Positions 55,270-64,000 of a stretch of 64,000 nucleotides of DNA are shown here, piece by piece. Made by a program: the position numbers and the translations under genes. This stretch comes from Desulfovibrio sp. Huiquan2017 (lineage in GTDB: Bacteria > Desulfobacterota > Desulfovibrionia > Desulfovibrionales > Desulfovibrionaceae). Numbering within the stretch: position 1 is the stretch's first letter; the number at the start of each line of letters is the position of its first letter. A model generated the notes under the pieces. That model saw nothing but the letters and a program-made list of their open reading frames with translations, searched no databases and was not told the origin of the DNA. Where the stretch lies: NCBI RefSeq assembly GCF_017351175.1, contig NZ_JAFMPN010000011.1, positions 62,001 to 126,000 on the forward strand, written 5' to 3'.

Positions 55270-56556
55270 ATGTCCAACCTCGTAGCACCTCACGGTGGTA
55301 AAGGTCTCGTTTGCTGTCTGCTCGAAGGCGCAGCGCTTGAAGCTGAAGTCAAAAAGGCTGCTGGCCTGAAGACCCTCGAAATTTCCGATCGCGCCAAGGG
55401 CGACCTGATCATGATGGGTATCGGCGGCTTCTCTCCGCTGAACGGCTTCATGAAGAAGGCCGACTGGGCCGGCGTCTGCGAAAAGTTCCTGATGGCCGAC
55501 GGCACCTTCTGGCCCATCCCCATCACCCTCGACACCAACGACGAAGACGTCAAGGTCGGTGACGAGGTGGCCCTGAAGGCCAAGGACGGCGTGGTCTACG
55601 CGACCATGAAGATCGAAGAAAAGTACGAGATGACCGAAGCCGACAAGAAATGGGAATGCGAGCTGGTCTACAAGGGCCACGGTGAAGATTCCGCCGACGA
55701 CAAGTTCTGGGAAGTCGCCATGGAAGATCACCCCGGCGTTCAGATGGTCATGGCTCAGGGCAAGTACAACCTGGCCGGTCCCGTCAAGGTCCTGTCCGAG
55801 GGCGACTACGCCAAGCGTTACCCGGGCGTCTACCAGACCCCCGCTCAGATCCGCGCCGAGATGGAAAAACGCGGCTGGTCCAAGGTTGCCGCCCTGCAGC
55901 TGCGCAACCCCATGCACCGCTCCCACGAGTTCCTGGCCAAGATCGCCGTCGAAGTGTGTGACGGTGTCGTCATCCACTCCCTGATCGGCAACCTGAAGCC
56001 GGGCGACATCCCGGGCGAAGTCCGCATCAAGTGCATCCAGACTCTGATCGACAACTACTTCGTGCCCGAGAACGTCATCAACGCCGGTTACCCCCTCGAC
56101 ATGCGTTACGCCGGTCCCCGCGAAGGCCTGATGCACGCCACCTTCCGCCAGAACTACGGTATCAACAACATGCTCATCGGCCGTGACCACGCCGGTGTCG
56201 GCGACTTCTACGGCCTGTTCGAGGCCCAGGAGATCTTCAAGCGGATCCCCTACGTCACCGAAGCCTGCCCGGAACCCGGCAAGGCCCTGCTTTGCCAGCC
56301 GATGAACATCGACTGGACCTTCTACTGCTACAAGTGCGACGGCATGGCCTCCATGCGCACCTGCCCGCACAGCAAGGAAGACCGCGTCATCCTGTCCGGC
56401 ACCAAGCTGCGCAAGGCCCTGTCCGAAGGCGCCGAGGTTCCGGATCACTTCGGCCGCGACGAAGTCCTGGTCATCCTCCGCGACTACTACGAGAACCTGA
56501 CCGAAAAGGTCGAGGTCAAGATGCAGAAGGCCGCTTCCGGTCAGGACATGAAATAA
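55270..56556 (+). CDS. sat: Sulfate adenylyltransferase (ATP sulfurylase)
   Basis: A 428-residue dissimilatory ATP sulfurylase making APS and pyrophosphate from sulfate and ATP. Active-site motifs are [11 protein letters not shown] (the R-N-P-x-H-x-x-H loop) near residue 215 and GRDHAGVGD near residue 310. A C-terminal cysteine set FYCYKCDGM and TCPHSKED fits the metal site reported for Desulfovibrio enzymes. Codon use is strongly optimised. Monocistronic, with Rex-like control and a strong terminator. Confidence 0.98.
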   Translation: MSNLVAPHGGKGLVCCLLEGAALEAEVKKAAGLKTLEISDRAKGDLIMMGIGGFSPLNGFMKKADWAGVCEKFLMADGTFWPIPITLDTNDEDVKVGDEVALKAKDGVVYATMKIEEKYEMTEADKKWECELVYKGHGEDSADDKFWEVAMEDHPGVQMVMAQGKYNLAGPVKVLSEGDYAKRYPGVYQTPAQIRAEMEKRGWSKVAALQLRNPMHRSHEFLAKIAVEVCDGVVIHSLIGNLKPGDIPGEVRIKCIQTLIDNYFVPENVINAGYPLDMRYAGPREGLMHATFRQNYGINNMLIGRDHAGVGDFYGLFEAQEIFKRIPYVTEACPEPGKALLCQPMNIDWTFYCYKCDGMASMRTCPHSKEDRVILSGTKLRKALSEGAEVPDHFGRDEVLVILRDYYENLTEKVEVKMQKAASGQDMK

Positions 56557-56585
56557 GTCCGACCAATCGGTTCTACTGACCATTC

Positions 56586-56617
56586 AAGGGGAGGTTGCTC
56601 GCGCAGCCTCCCCTTTT
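56586..56617 (+). terminator. Terminator of sat
   Basis: AAGGGGAGGTTGC pairs with GCAGCCTCCCCTT (one wobble) around a TCGC loop and ends in TTTT, 30 bases after the sat stop. Confidence 0.92.
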
Positions 56618-56735
56618 CGTTGGCCGAACGGCGCACTCTCCCGCACTTCAATACGTCTAGAGCCACTATTTGGGGCGTGCCGCCCCAAAAGCGCTCCAAA
56701 GACGCCGGGCAGAAAGGGGAACCGAAGATCAAATC

Positions 56736-57170
56736 CTATTTGAAATCTGACTTGCGATATTCTTTGCTTATTGCGCTGCCATCAGAATATCGCTCAGTAA
56801 CAACTAATTTCCCTGACTTCACCTCATAACTGACAACGCCATCTTCCGGATGCACCCTCCATCTGCCATCGCGAGTCCCCCAGATCACCCTCGTTCCATC
56901 AAACTTACACTTACTGGTCCATACGGATCCATCGCTCGGTCTAGTATATTTAACGAAAAAGGTTTCCCCATCGACACTTTTCACCAACATGATGTTTACG
57001 GGTCTTCCCATCACAGTGGCTATTACAGCTGCACTAATTTCATGCTCATTGTAACCGGCTGGCTTTGAATAAGCCGAGATCGGCATATAGTGTTCAGCGG
57101 CCATTGCAGCAAAAGATAAAAAGATAACCGCACCAATTCCAGTTAGCAGAGACAGCATGTTATTTCTCAT
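56736..57170 (-). CDS. Secreted hypothetical protein, 144 aa, AT-rich
   Basis: Unknown. An N-terminal signal peptide (MLSLLTGIGAVIFLSFAAMAAE, likely cleavage after AMA) is followed by about 120 mature residues with alternating beta-strand patterns (FFVKYTRPSDGSVWTSKC, VIWGTRDGRWRVH, KLVVTERYSDGSA). The region is clearly lower in GC than its neighbours, which suggests acquisition. AAGGAGCTAAATC lies before the ATG; a second ATG (MLSLL) is four codons in. No partner gene is adjacent. Confidence 0.7.
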   Translation of the reverse strand: MRNNMLSLLTGIGAVIFLSFAAMAAEHYMPISAYSKPAGYNEHEISAAVIATVMGRPVNIMLVKSVDGETFFVKYTRPSDGSVWTSKCKFDGTRVIWGTRDGRWRVHPEDGVVSYEVKSGKLVVTERYSDGSAISKEYRKSDFK

Positions 57171-57390
57171 GATTTAGCTCCTTGGTTGGAGGATAACTAA
57201 TTTAATCATACGCTGCCCTACCTATACACATAATCTGATATTGGACACAAGACAGACGTGATCCAAAAGTGCTGGAGCCAGGATATTACTCCCCATCAGC
57301 TGTTTTACGTGGGGTTACCTTCTTCCAATTGCCCACCTGAGCCAAAACATAGCGTTCATGAGGGCCGACAAGGCTTCAGTTCGGAGCTTA

Positions 57391-58110
57391 TCAGTACACG
57401 AACGGGATGAATTTCCTGGTCGTCCGGGCGTAGGCGGGGAAGTCGGCGGGATAGCGTTCGGCCAGGTAGGCGTCCAGAGCGGGGATGTGGTAGCCCACGA
57501 ACATGGCGGCCATCAGGGCCGGAAGGGCAAGGGCCCAGGGCACGGCGGTCAGCAGGGCCCAGCCCGTGAACATGACCGTATCGCCGAAGTAGTTGATGTG
57601 CACGGCGTAACGGAAGAGGCCGCCGGTGTGGCAACGGCCCCGGTTGGCCGGGTCCCGCTTCCACAGCTTGCGCTGTATTTCCGAGGCCGTGTTCAGGAAG
57701 GAGCCGCCCAGGACCAGGGCCAGGGCAATCCAATCCAGCGGCGTGGGCGGCGTCGGGCCGTCCGAGAGCAGGCCCCCCGCGAGAAGCTGGCCTATTTCGA
57801 TCAGGGCCATGAAGGCGAGCAGCCCGAAGACCTCGGGCCAGTCCACGCGCCGCGCCAGCAGGTAAAACAGGGTCACCGCGTGGCGCGCCCAATAGAGCGC
57901 TGCGCAACCAAGCAACAACAGCGCCCGATCCCTGTCGGCAAAGGTCCAATCCCGGCCTAACAGCAGGCCCGCGCGTTCCAGGCCGCCGCAGACCAGCCAT
58001 GCGCAAATAAGGACAAGACACAAATGCCCCAGGCAAAAGACCGCCCGCTGCATCGGCGTGCGGCCATGGGAGCGGTTCACGCCCCCGGTGTTGCTTGAAG
58101 ATGCTCCCAT
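57391..58110 (-). CDS. DUF1295 / isoprenylcysteine methyltransferase-like membrane protein
   Basis: A 239-residue integral membrane protein with about six helices. The C-terminal third has the family's signature of 5-alpha-reductase/ICMT-like proteins: GGLFRYAVHINYFGDTVMFTGW (Arg-x-x-x-His-x-N-Y-x-G-D) and a tail AYLAERYPADFPAYARTT followed by KFIPFVY. Such proteins use NADPH or SAM on lipid-like substrates, but the actual reaction is unknown. Start 58110 has GGGAGGT upstream. Divergent from the EamA transporter at 58253. Confidence 0.8.
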   Translation of the reverse strand: MGASSSNTGGVNRSHGRTPMQRAVFCLGHLCLVLICAWLVCGGLERAGLLLGRDWTFADRDRALLLLGCAALYWARHAVTLFYLLARRVDWPEVFGLLAFMALIEIGQLLAGGLLSDGPTPPTPLDWIALALVLGGSFLNTASEIQRKLWKRDPANRGRCHTGGLFRYAVHINYFGDTVMFTGWALLTAVPWALALPALMAAMFVGYHIPALDAYLAERYPADFPAYARTTRKFIPFVY

Positions 58111-58252
58111 CGGACCTCCCGGTTGCCGCGCGGGCACACTGCGCGCCCCGCCGTCGCGGCCGAGTATGCCAGAAAACGGACCGATTTGGGAGGGTTAACC
58201 GCGCCAAATTCGTCTTGCCTCTCCCGCTCTTTTACCGCAGAACAGGGGGGTT

Positions 58253-59095
58253 GTGCCCGAAAGGACCAAGGCCATACTGCTTCTGGCGGCCACGGCGCTC
58301 ATCTGGAGCTCCGGGGGGCTGGTCATCAAGCTCGTCCCGTGGACACCCATGGCCATCACCGGGATGCGCAGCGGGTTGGCCGCGCTGACCCTGGCCGCGC
58401 TTTTCCGGGGGCAGCTGAAGTTCCGCTTCTCGGCGGTGCAGTGGGGGGCGGCCGCGGGCTATGCCGGGCTGCTGATCACCAACGTGGCGGCCACCAAGCT
58501 GACCACCTCGGCCAACGCCATCCTGCTGGCCTACACCGCGCCGGTCTACGTGGCCCTGTTCGCGCCGTGGCTGCTCGGCGAAAGGACGCGCCGGTCCGAC
58601 TGGGCATTCATCGCCGTGACCGTGGGCGGCATGGCCCTGTTCTTTTTCGACAGGCTCTCCCCCTCCGGGCTGTGGGGCAACATCCTGGCCATGGGCACGG
58701 GCCTCTCCTATGCCGCGTTCACCCTGTGCATGCGCGCCCAGAAGGACGCCTCGCCCGTGGAATCGGTCATCCTCGGCCATCTGCTCACCGCCCTGGCCGG
58801 ACTGCCCTTCCTGTTCCCGGTCCCGCCCTCCCCCGACGGCTGGCTCGGCATGCTCTACCTCGGCGTCTTCCAACAGGGCGTGTCCCTGGCCCTCTACGTC
58901 TGGGCCATAAAACGGCTGGGCGCGCTGGAAGCCATCCTGATCATGATGCTCGAACCGATCTTCAACCCCCTGCTCGTGGCCGTGGGCTACGGCGAGCTGC
59001 CCGGCGCATGGGCCGTGGCGGGCGGCGTGACGGTCATCGGCGCGGTGACCTTGCGGGGGGCGCTGGCGGCCCTGCGCCGACCGGGCCACTCCTGA
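58253..59095 (+). CDS. EamA-family (DMT) transporter
   Basis: A 280-residue permease with ten predicted helices in two EamA repeats. It opens with AILLLAATALIWSSGGLVIK and holds NAILLAYTAPVYVALFAPWL and LEAILIMMLEPIFNPLLVAV, all typical. It starts at a GTG (58253) with a run of G as ribosome binding site. Substrate unknown. A different paralogue from the one at 1171. Confidence 0.88.
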   Translation: MPERTKAILLLAATALIWSSGGLVIKLVPWTPMAITGMRSGLAALTLAALFRGQLKFRFSAVQWGAAAGYAGLLITNVAATKLTTSANAILLAYTAPVYVALFAPWLLGERTRRSDWAFIAVTVGGMALFFFDRLSPSGLWGNILAMGTGLSYAAFTLCMRAQKDASPVESVILGHLLTALAGLPFLFPVPPSPDGWLGMLYLGVFQQGVSLALYVWAIKRLGALEAILIMMLEPIFNPLLVAVGYGELPGAWAVAGGVTVIGAVTLRGALAALRRPGHS

Positions 59096-59370
59096 TCCCG
59101 GAACCGGGTCCCGCGCGCGAACGCAAATAAGAATACACGGGCGCGAGTCCTTGCCCATCGGCGGCTAAATCGCCTGGACCCCGCCGCGAAACGGCTCTCA
59201 ACGCCCTCCCCTTCTCTCCTGGAAGGCACCCAAAAAAAAGCGCGCCGGAGGCGCAAAAAGGGGATGCAAGGGCGCGAGTCCTTGCCCGCCGGAGGCGAAG
59301 TCCTTTTGATTTTCGCCGCGAAGCGGCTTTCAACACCTGGTTTTTCCCAGAGAGTTAAGGGGAGAGTCCC
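59096..59370. repeat. Non-coding region with an imperfect 68-base direct repeat
   Basis: Units at about 59139-59206 and 59270-59337 both begin GGGCGCGAGTCCTTGCCC and end with CGCCGCGAA-CGGCT-TCAAC, with a more variable middle. The stretch also contains GCGCCGGAGGCGC blocks like the dispersed intergenic repeat family. No gene is supportable. Confidence 0.65.
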
Positions 59371-59403
59371 CAAAAAAAGGGACCGCTTCGAAAGCGGTCC
59401 CTT
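59371..59403 (-). terminator. Terminator of the glycine-zipper lipoprotein gene
   Basis: AAGGGACCGCTT / AAGCGGTCCCTT, 12 perfect pairs with a three-base loop; the seven A on the left become a T run on the minus strand. Confidence 0.92.
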
Positions 59404-59430
59404 GGGTTGGTCGATCCCGGTCTGAACGGG

Positions 59431-59868
59431 CTACTGCTTGAGATGCCAGACGCCCTTGTCGTCGCGCCAGGCCTTGGCCATGATGGTATCGCCATCCTTC
59501 TGGTCCTTGATGTAGACGTCGCGGTAGACCTTGTTGTCGGCCATGTACGGGGGAGTCGGCGTAGCCGTGTAGCTGGCCCCGGTGTCGGGGTTGGTCCAGG
59601 ACTGGGGCTGGTCGGACTTGCCGACTTCCAAGGTCCGCTGGACCTGGGCCTCGTCATGCTTGTCCCACTCGTTACCCACGATGTAGCCGAACAGCGTGCC
59701 CACGCCCGCTCCCACGGCCGCGCCGAGGAGCTTGTCCTTGAACGTCAGGGCGCCGATGGTCGCGCCGGCCAGGCCGCCCACAGTGGCGCCCTGCTGGGCT
59801 TTGGTGGCGCAGCCGTAGCCTGCGGCCAGAAAACATATCATCAGCGCGGGTATCAATACTTTCCTCAT
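59431..59868 (-). CDS. Glycine-zipper lipoprotein
   Basis: A 145-residue outer-membrane-type lipoprotein. The signal peptide (VLIPALMICFLAAGYGC) ends in lipobox GYGC. Residues about 30-70 form a glycine zipper (GATVGGLAGATIGALTF and GAAVGAGVGTLFGYIVG), as in SlyB/Rick-17kDa-like proteins. The C-terminal half is a small beta-rich domain (YRDVYIKDQKDGDTIMAKAW). The start at 59868 has GGAGG seven or eight bases upstream. Probably involved in envelope structure. Confidence 0.85.
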   Translation of the reverse strand: MRKVLIPALMICFLAAGYGCATKAQQGATVGGLAGATIGALTFKDKLLGAAVGAGVGTLFGYIVGNEWDKHDEAQVQRTLEVGKSDQPQSWTNPDTGASYTATPTPPYMADNKVYRDVYIKDQKDGDTIMAKAWRDDKGVWHLKQ

Positions 59869-60119
59869 GGCGTGTTCCTCCATGGAATTAGGGTGCGTTG
59901 TCGAAGCCGGGCCGGTCCACCGGGGACGGGAACGACTTATTCCAATGTGCCTCTTCCGAAGCGGCTTGTCCAGTACGCAGACGCGGGAAACGGGTCAAAA
60001 CGCCGGACGCGCGGGCTCCGGCGGGCGACCGGGTCTTGCATATCGCGCGCTTTCGGGCTAGAGAAGCCTTTCCCGCTGTGGCGGGAACCATAATCATACA
60101 TAAGGAAGACGGCAAGACG

Positions 60120-61928
60120 ATGATCAAGATCCGCAAAGACGACGGTCCCTTCGAGGACCGCCCCCGCAAGGACGCCGAAGGCGCCTCCGACAATTCCCCC
60201 CGCAACGACAGGGGCCGCCCGCAACGCGACGAACGGCGGCCTCCGCGCAAATTCGACAAACGCGGTCCCGGCCGCGGCCCCCGGCGCGACAATCGCGACT
60301 TCTTCGGCCGCAAGCCCGAAGCCCCGATCCCGGACGACGACGCCCCGTCCAAGGCCGAGGTGGTCACCGGCCACCGCTGCAACGACATCGCCGAAATCGA
60401 CGACCAGATCCTGGGCCTGCTGGAAAAGCGCACCTTCCTCATCCGCAAGGAAGGAGCCTGGCGCAAATCCCGGCAGAAATCCCTGGTGGACCCCAAGCTC
60501 GAGAAGTTGCTGCGCGCGGCCTTCGACCGTTCGGCGGGCCGCCTGGGGCTGGACGCCAAGCTGACCAAACAGCTCTTCACCCTGCTCAACCAATTTTCGC
60601 TGGCCGACGTGCGCAAGGCGTTCGAAGGCGAAGGCTACAAGCTCGCGCCGCGCGTGGAACCCGTTTCCGCGGGGCTCAACGGGCCGCGTTCCTTCCGCTT
60701 CACCCGGATGATGCTGGCCATGGCCGCCTCGGCCGGAGCGTCCGTGACCCTCTCCCCGGTGACCATGAACGCCCCGAACAAGGACCTCGCCAAGGCGCTG
60801 AAGCAGGTCGGCGCGCCCATTCACTGGGACGACGACTTCATCCGCAACGACGGCGGCCGGACCCTGGAATTCGAGGGCAAGATGGCCTTCGTGGGCGAGG
60901 ACTCCTTCAATTTCTACATGCTGCTCTGTCTGGCCCTCGGCCACGCCGGGCGGTGCAAGTTCACGGGCAAGCCCTCCCTGCAACTGCTCGACGCGTCCGC
61001 CCTGAACAAGGTGCTGCCGTCGCTGGGCGCGCGGGTGGTTCCCATGAACCCGAACAACCCCGGCCTGCCCATCCGCCTGGAGTGCGGCGGGGCCATGGAC
61101 GAGGCGGTGACCCTGCCCGGCGGCATCGACCCGGACTTCGCCGCCGCCCTGACCCTGGCCGCCTGGTCGTTCCCCGGAGGACTGACCATCAAGGGACTGA
61201 CCAGCACGGCCCGCGAACGCGTGGCCGAGGCCGTCACCGTTCTCGAAGCCTGCGGCATCAAGGCCGAGCTGGGCAAGGACTCCGTGTCCGTGTCCGACGG
61301 CGTCCCGATCATGGAGCCGCAACCGCAACTGCCCCTGTCCGTGCGCCTGAACGCCATGCTTCTGGCCTTGCCCGCCCTGTGCGGCGGCCGGATCAACGTC
61401 GAAGGCTCCTGGCCCCGCAACGAGCGGGCGGACCGCGTGCTGGAACAGTTGAAAGGCCTGGGCCTGCGCATCGACGTGGCCACCGAAAACGTGGTGGCGT
61501 CCCTGGAGGGCGAACTGCCCGCATCCGCCGACATTTCCCTGGGCGCGTACCCGGACCTCATGCCCCTGGCCCTGGCCCTGGCGCTCAAGGTGGGCGACGC
61601 CCGGCTGTCCGGCGCAAACAACGATGTGGCCGTGGAGCTGCTGGACCGCATGGGTGCGAGCTACGAGATCGACGGCGACGTCATCGAACTCAAGCCCGGC
61701 AAGCCCGGTTGGGAAGGGACCTGGTTCAGCCCGGATCCGGTCTGGTCCATGGGCTGCGCCCTGGCCGCCTTCACCGTGCCCGGCATCGTGCTGGAGAATC
61801 ACGGCGAAGTGACCGCCACCTGGCCCGAGTTCTGGAACTTCTACAACTCCCTGCCCACCGGCAAGATGAAACCCAAACCGGAACGCGAGAAAAAGGATGA
61901 CACGAGAAGACGAATCAAGATCCGATGA
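60120..61928 (+). CDS. Chorismate-mutase-like / EPSP-synthase-like fusion protein
   Basis: A 602-residue protein. Residues 1-80 are a disordered Arg/Asp/Pro-rich tail. Residues about 85-160 resemble an AroQ-type chorismate mutase helix bundle (IAEIDDQILGLLEKRTFLIRK). Residues about 185-580 follow the EPSP synthase (AroA) fold. The AroA active site is degraded: the N-terminal P-x-S-K-S site reads GPRSFRF, the N-A-G-T-x-x-R loop reads GEDSFNFYML, the S-S-Q site reads GIDPDF and the R-x-K-E-S-D-R loop reads GANNDVAVE. I therefore doubt EPSP synthase activity. Start 60120 has AAGGAAG upstream; an open frame extends further left without a site. Confidence 0.75.
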   Translation: MIKIRKDDGPFEDRPRKDAEGASDNSPRNDRGRPQRDERRPPRKFDKRGPGRGPRRDNRDFFGRKPEAPIPDDDAPSKAEVVTGHRCNDIAEIDDQILGLLEKRTFLIRKEGAWRKSRQKSLVDPKLEKLLRAAFDRSAGRLGLDAKLTKQLFTLLNQFSLADVRKAFEGEGYKLAPRVEPVSAGLNGPRSFRFTRMMLAMAASAGASVTLSPVTMNAPNKDLAKALKQVGAPIHWDDDFIRNDGGRTLEFEGKMAFVGEDSFNFYMLLCLALGHAGRCKFTGKPSLQLLDASALNKVLPSLGARVVPMNPNNPGLPIRLECGGAMDEAVTLPGGIDPDFAAALTLAAWSFPGGLTIKGLTSTARERVAEAVTVLEACGIKAELGKDSVSVSDGVPIMEPQPQLPLSVRLNAMLLALPALCGGRINVEGSWPRNERADRVLEQLKGLGLRIDVATENVVASLEGELPASADISLGAYPDLMPLALALALKVGDARLSGANNDVAVELLDRMGASYEIDGDVIELKPGKPGWEGTWFSPDPVWSMGCALAAFTVPGIVLENHGEVTATWPEFWNFYNSLPTGKMKPKPEREKKDDTRRRIKIR

Positions 61929-62202
61929 AAAACGGCTGAGCGACGACATCGACGTCCTGGAGGCGGAGGTGGCGCAGTTGACCCTGGAGCTGGAAAAGAC
62001 CAAGCAGGCCGTGCGCGATCTCCGGGCCTCGGAAGATCCCGGGACGGGCGTCTACCATGCCGAGGAAATCTTCCACGCGCAGCAGGACAAACTGCGACTG
62101 GACGTGGAGATCCGCTTCCGGACCAACAAGATCCGCCGGATCAAACTCGGCATCGAGGACATGGAGCCGTCGGAAGGCGTCAAGAACGGCTTCCTGTTCT
62201 GA
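61897..62202 (+). CDS. Coiled-coil hypothetical protein, 101 aa
   Basis: Unknown. A charged, almost fully helical protein with heptad pattern (DIDVLEAEVAQLTLELEKTK) and an Arg-rich second helix. It overlaps the end of the AroQ/EPSPS-like gene by 32 bases in another frame, so the two are strongly coupled and probably work together. No cysteine, signal peptide or membrane helix. Confidence 0.7.
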   Translation: MTREDESRSDEKRLSDDIDVLEAEVAQLTLELEKTKQAVRDLRASEDPGTGVYHAEEIFHAQQDKLRLDVEIRFRTNKIRRIKLGIEDMEPSEGVKNGFLF

Positions 62203-62318
62203 GTCCCGAGCCGATTTCAGGAAAGGACCCCGTCCCCGAAGCGGCCGGGGGGTGAGAGCCCCGGAACGACCGCGCCCGGACGGTTACGAGAGAGACCCAA
62301 CGTATCCTAGGAGTGATC

Positions 62319-64000
62319 ATGGGCAAGAACATCACCCGCAAAATCATAGCGAAGCACCTCGTTTCCGGAAACATGGTTCCGGGCGAGGAAGTGGGCCTGC
62401 GCATTGACCAGACCCTGACCCAGGACGCCACCGGCACCATGGCCTGGCTGCAATACGAGGCCATCGGCATCGACCGGGTCCGCACGGACCTGTCCGTCAG
62501 CTACGTGGACCACAACACCCTCCAGATGGGCTTCCGCAACCCTGACGACCATCGCTTCCTGCGCACCGTGGCCGCCAAGTCCGGGGCGGTCTTCTCGCCC
62601 GCAGGCACCGGCATCTGCCACCAGTTGCACCTGGAGAATTTCGCCAAGCCCGGCGCGACGCTCATCGGTTCGGACTCCCACACGCCCACGGCCGGCGGCA
62701 TCGGCGCCATGGCCATGGGTGCAGGCGGGCTGTCCGTGGCCCTGGCCATGGCGGGCGAGCCGTACTTCATCCCCATGCCCAAAGTGGTCAATGTGAAGCT
62801 GACCGGCGAGTTGACCGGCTGGGCCCAGGGCAAGGACGTCATCCTCGAACTGCTGCGCAGGCTGACCGTCAAGGGCGGCGTGGGCAAGGTCTTCGAGTAC
62901 AGTGGCCCCGGCGTGGCTTCCCTGTCCGTGCCCGACCGCGCGACCATCACCAACATGGGCGCGGAGCTGGGCGCGACCACCTCCATCTTCCCGTCTGACG
63001 AAACCACCCGCGACTTCCTGACCAAGATGGGCCGGGCCGACGACTGGACCGAACTCGTGGCCGACCCGGACGCCGAGTACGACGAGGTGATCACCATCGA
63101 CCTGTCCGCCCTGGAGCCCCTGGTGGCCCAGCCGCACATGCCGGACCAGGTCTGCAAGGTCAAGGACCTGGCCGGAAAGAAGATCGACCAGGTGGCCATC
63201 GGCTCCTGCACCAACTCGTCCTATTCCGATCTCAAGAACACCGCCCAGATCCTGGCCGGACGCATGACCCCGCCCGAGACCGATCTGATGATCTCCCCCG
63301 GCTCCAAGCAAGTCATGAAGATGCTCGCCCGCGAAGGGCTCATCGAACCGCTGCTCGACGCGGGCGCGCGCCTGCTCGAATGTTCTTGCGGCCCGTGCAT
63401 CGGCATGGGCGGTTCGCCTGTCTCGGCGGGCGTGTCCGTGCGCACCTTCAACCGCAACTTCGAAGGCCGTTCCGGCACTCAGGACGGCCAGATATTCCTG
63501 GTCTCGGCCCAGACCGCCGCGCGCCTCGCCCTGGACGGCGAATTCAGCGACCCGGCCACATGGGGCCCCGCGCCCGAGCGCGTCACCCTGCCCGACGACG
63601 TGCCGTCCATCCGCGAACTGTTCGTCTTCCCGCCCGAAGACGGCTCCGCCGTGGAGGTCCTGCGCGGACCCAACATCGTGGCTCTGGAGGACTTCGACGC
63701 CCTGCCCCGGAGCATCGAGGCCAAAATCCTGCTCAAGGTCGGCGACAACATCACCACCGATCACATCCTGCCCGCCGGCGCGCAGATCACCGCGCTGCGC
63801 TCCAACATCCCGGCCATCAGCCAGTACATCTTCTCCCGCGTGGACGAAGGGTTCGTCGGCCGCATGAAGGAACACGGCAAGGGCGTCATCCTGGGCGGCG
63901 AGAACTACGGCCAGGGCTCCAGCCGCGAACACGCGGCGCTGGGCCCCCGCCACCTGGGCGTCAAGGCCGTGGTGGTCAAATCCCTGGCCCGCATTCACCG
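62319..64000 (+). CDS. Aconitate hydratase, 3' end outside the window
   Basis: About 560 residues of an aconitase converting citrate to isocitrate. It starts MGKNITRKIIAKHLVSG, the opening of the short aconitase group of about 640 residues found in delta-proteobacteria. Cluster cysteines are in GSCTNSSYSDLKN and CSCGPCIGMGG; GSDSHTPTAGG and the C-terminal swivelling-domain motif NYGQGSSREHAALGPR are present. Start 62319 has TAGGAG. The frame is open to the right edge, so roughly 80 residues are missing from view. Confidence 0.96.
   Translation, partial: MGKNITRKIIAKHLVSGNMVPGEEVGLRIDQTLTQDATGTMAWLQYEAIGIDRVRTDLSVSYVDHNTLQMGFRNPDDHRFLRTVAAKSGAVFSPAGTGICHQLHLENFAKPGATLIGSDSHTPTAGGIGAMAMGAGGLSVALAMAGEPYFIPMPKVVNVKLTGELTGWAQGKDVILELLRRLTVKGGVGKVFEYSGPGVASLSVPDRATITNMGAELGATTSIFPSDETTRDFLTKMGRADDWTELVADPDAEYDEVITIDLSALEPLVAQPHMPDQVCKVKDLAGKKIDQVAIGSCTNSSYSDLKNTAQILAGRMTPPETDLMISPGSKQVMKMLAREGLIEPLLDAGARLLECSCGPCIGMGGSPVSAGVSVRTFNRNFEGRSGTQDGQIFLVSAQTAARLALDGEFSDPATWGPAPERVTLPDDVPSIRELFVFPPEDGSAVEVLRGPNIVALEDFDALPRSIEAKILLKVGDNITTDHILPAGAQITALRSNIPAISQYIFSRVDEGFVGRMKEHGKGVILGGENYGQGSSREHAALGPRHLGVKAVVVKSLARIH

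Noticed and set aside
59898-60119. Upstream extension of the AroQ/EPSPS-like protein by 74 codons
   Set aside because: No ribosome binding site at the far start, the extension has no domain-like character, and AAGGAAG precedes the ATG at 60120.

Overview
The window is a high-GC chromosome segment from a sulfate-reducing bacterium of the Desulfovibrio/Pseudodesulfovibrio type. The key evidence is one block holding the dissimilatory sulfate reduction genes: aprBA and qmoABC with a qmoD-like gene on the minus strand, and sat divergent on the plus strand. Supporting signs are the ammonium/PII module, sigma-54-type promoters, a complete branched-chain amino acid ABC transporter and many house-keeping genes in short operons. 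I found no rRNA, tRNA, CRISPR array, insertion sequence or integrase.

Layout. 1-9.5 kb: a thioesterase, an EamA-type exporter with sfsA, a VOC protein, queH, a HemW-like radical SAM protein, a chromate transporter, a chemoreceptor and a sirtuin. 9.5-16.3 kb: a nitrogen-control cluster amtB-glnB-glnD behind a good sigma-54 promoter, then a DsbA-like protein and an asparaginase. 16.3-22 kb: a tandem HD / HD-GYP protein, an isolated phage tail-tube-like gene, rsmB, a small lipoprotein and a one-subunit molybdopterin oxidoreductase. 22-32 kb: translation genes (hisS, aspS, def-fmt-DUF116, hisC-cmk-serS) and a universal stress protein. 32-38 kb: a small sigma-54-driven protein and the liv transporter (livG, K, H, M, F). 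38-46 kb: accessory region with an SDR, a three-gene envelope operon (CHASE2 protein, small secreted protein, M48 lipoprotein) and an AT-rich two-gene cassette (unknown protein plus XRE-ImmA/IrrE), which lies between two minus-strand unknown genes that both carry sigma-54-like promoters. 46-56.6 kb: the sulfate reduction block. 56.7-64 kb: an AT-rich orphan secreted protein, two membrane proteins, a glycine-zipper lipoprotein, an odd chorismate-mutase-like/EPSP-synthase-like fusion and a 3'-truncated aconitase.

How the genes work together. Sat activates sulfate to APS, AprBA reduces APS to sulfite, and QmoABC is the membrane complex thought to feed AprBA electrons from menaquinol. The sat promoter overlaps a Rex-like operator. 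AmtB, GlnB and GlnD form the ammonium uptake and PII uridylylation circuit. Intergenic spaces carry clear terminators and a dispersed, hairpin-forming intergenic repeat family with three recognisable copies.

Best candidates for something undescribed: the AT-rich XRE-ImmA/IrrE pair, the CHASE2/secreted/M48 operon, the catalytically degenerate AroQ-EPSPS fusion, and the set of small unknown proteins with sigma-54 promoters.
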